A stretch of DNA of 15,372 nucleotides from UBA10427 sp003500135 (lineage in GTDB: Bacteria > Bacteroidota > Bacteroidia > Cytophagales > Cyclobacteriaceae): assembly GCA_963966275.1 (NCBI GenBank), contig CAWZYQ010000090.1, positions 1-15,372 of the forward strand, read 5' to 3'. Both the position numbers and the translations under genes were made by a program. Within the stretch, counting starts at the first letter, position 1, and the number at the start of each line of letters is the position of its first letter. Below the pieces are notes generated by a model. It saw nothing but the letters and a program-made list of their open reading frames with translations, had not been told where the DNA came from and ran no database searches. Positions 15,043 to 15,372 of the stretch are shown piece by piece.

Positions 15043-15276
15043 TAAATATATATATTTTAACATTTAAGTATATACTTTTTTTAACTTTTATATATACTTA
15101 TCTTAAATTATATATATACTTATTTTAGTTTAAGTATATATTTATATGCATTTATATATATACTTATTTGTAACTAAGTATATATTTATTTGTAACTATA
15201 TATATACTTATTTACATTATTATATATACTTAACTTAAGTTATATATATATTTTAATAGAAGTAAGTATATATTTG
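15043..15276. repeat. Array of eleven 22-bp units with TATATA-centred palindromic boxes
   Basis: TATATA occurs at 15047, 15069, 15091, 15113, 15135, 15157, 15179, 15201, 15223, 15245 and 15267, exactly every 22 bp with no slip. Each is the centre of a 14-bp box related to the palindrome TAAGTATATACTTA. Box 2 is nearly the full palindrome. Boxes 3, 4, 6, 8 and 9 keep the right half (TATATACTTA), boxes 5, 7 and 11 keep the left half (TAAGTATATA), and boxes 1 and 10 are degenerate. Boxes are separated by 8-bp spacers that mostly differ, though two are identical (TTTGTAAC at 15167-15174 and 15189-15196). The array contains no ORF. Twenty-two bp is about two helical turns, so boxes would lie on one DNA face. 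An array of protein-binding sites is my inference; the family is not known to me. Confidence 0.85.
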
Positions 15277-15372
15277 AATTTTAAATGCTCTCATTATTTT
15301 ATTCTTAAACCTGAATATAATGCCGTTTAGTTAGTGGCATAAGTTATTGAAATTTAGTATCTTAGACACAAG
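15277..15372. other. Flank right of the array, no gene start seen
   Basis: No coding region can be recognised before the window ends. ATGCC (15320-15324) and GGCAT (15336-15340) form a 5-bp inverted repeat around 11 nt. TATATTTG at 15269-15276, in the last array box, is a full match to TAnnTTTG but has no -33 TTG, and the AT-rich context makes this weak. A rightward gene may begin beyond the window. Confidence 0.35.

Noticed and set aside
15043..15276. CRISPR array
   Set aside because: Units are 22 bp with 8-bp spacers and degenerate half-palindromic boxes; no cas gene is present. CRISPR spacers are about 30 bp with near-identical repeats.

Overview
The window looks like chromosomal DNA from a Bacteroidota bacterium, probably a marine Cytophagales-type organism. 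The signs are Bacteroidota-style promoter elements (TTG at about -33, TAnnTTTG at -7), weak or absent Shine-Dalgarno sequences, lipoprotein signals followed by acidic residues, and protein sequences typical of that phylum. Genus and species cannot be fixed from the sequence. No rRNA, tRNA, insertion sequence, phage gene or CRISPR array was seen.

Left block (1-5000, + strand): a four-gene branched-chain amino acid operon, leuC-leuD-cimA-leuB. It has a good promoter (204-235), a leader that folds into a 22-bp imperfect hairpin followed by nine T, and a strong intrinsic terminator after leuB. The third gene would usually be called leuA, but it aligns with Leptospira-type (R)-citramalate synthase and keeps the recalled pyruvate-pocket residues. 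LeuC, LeuD and LeuB can serve both isopropylmalate and citramalate, so the operon probably feeds isoleucine synthesis from pyruvate and acetyl-CoA as well as leucine.

Second block (5001-6381): a CAP/SCP-domain lipoprotein gene broken by one in-frame TAA, then a short unrecognised lipoprotein gene on the minus strand. The divergent intergenic region to its right carries two related 10-bp palindromes.

Third block (6327-12740, + strand): a compact histidine-utilisation operon. A MarR-type DNA-binding protein fused to a GNAT-like domain comes first, 6 bp before hutH, followed by hutH, hutU, hutI and hutG with overlaps or 1-bp spacing. Together the enzymes convert histidine to glutamate plus ammonia and formamide. 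HutG has Cys where the ureohydrolase family normally has a bridging metal-binding Asp. A candidate terminator for this operon lies inside the 3' end of a convergent zinc-ribbon gene.

Right block (12675-15372): three minus-strand genes (small zinc-ribbon protein, AraC-type regulator, stand-alone metallo-beta-lactamase-fold protein of the flavodiiron type). Beyond them, 553 bp without a recognisable gene holds the most unusual feature of the window: eleven TATATA-centred, mostly palindromic 14-bp boxes at exactly 22-bp spacing (15043-15276), separated by 8-bp spacers that mostly differ. I did not recognise this array.
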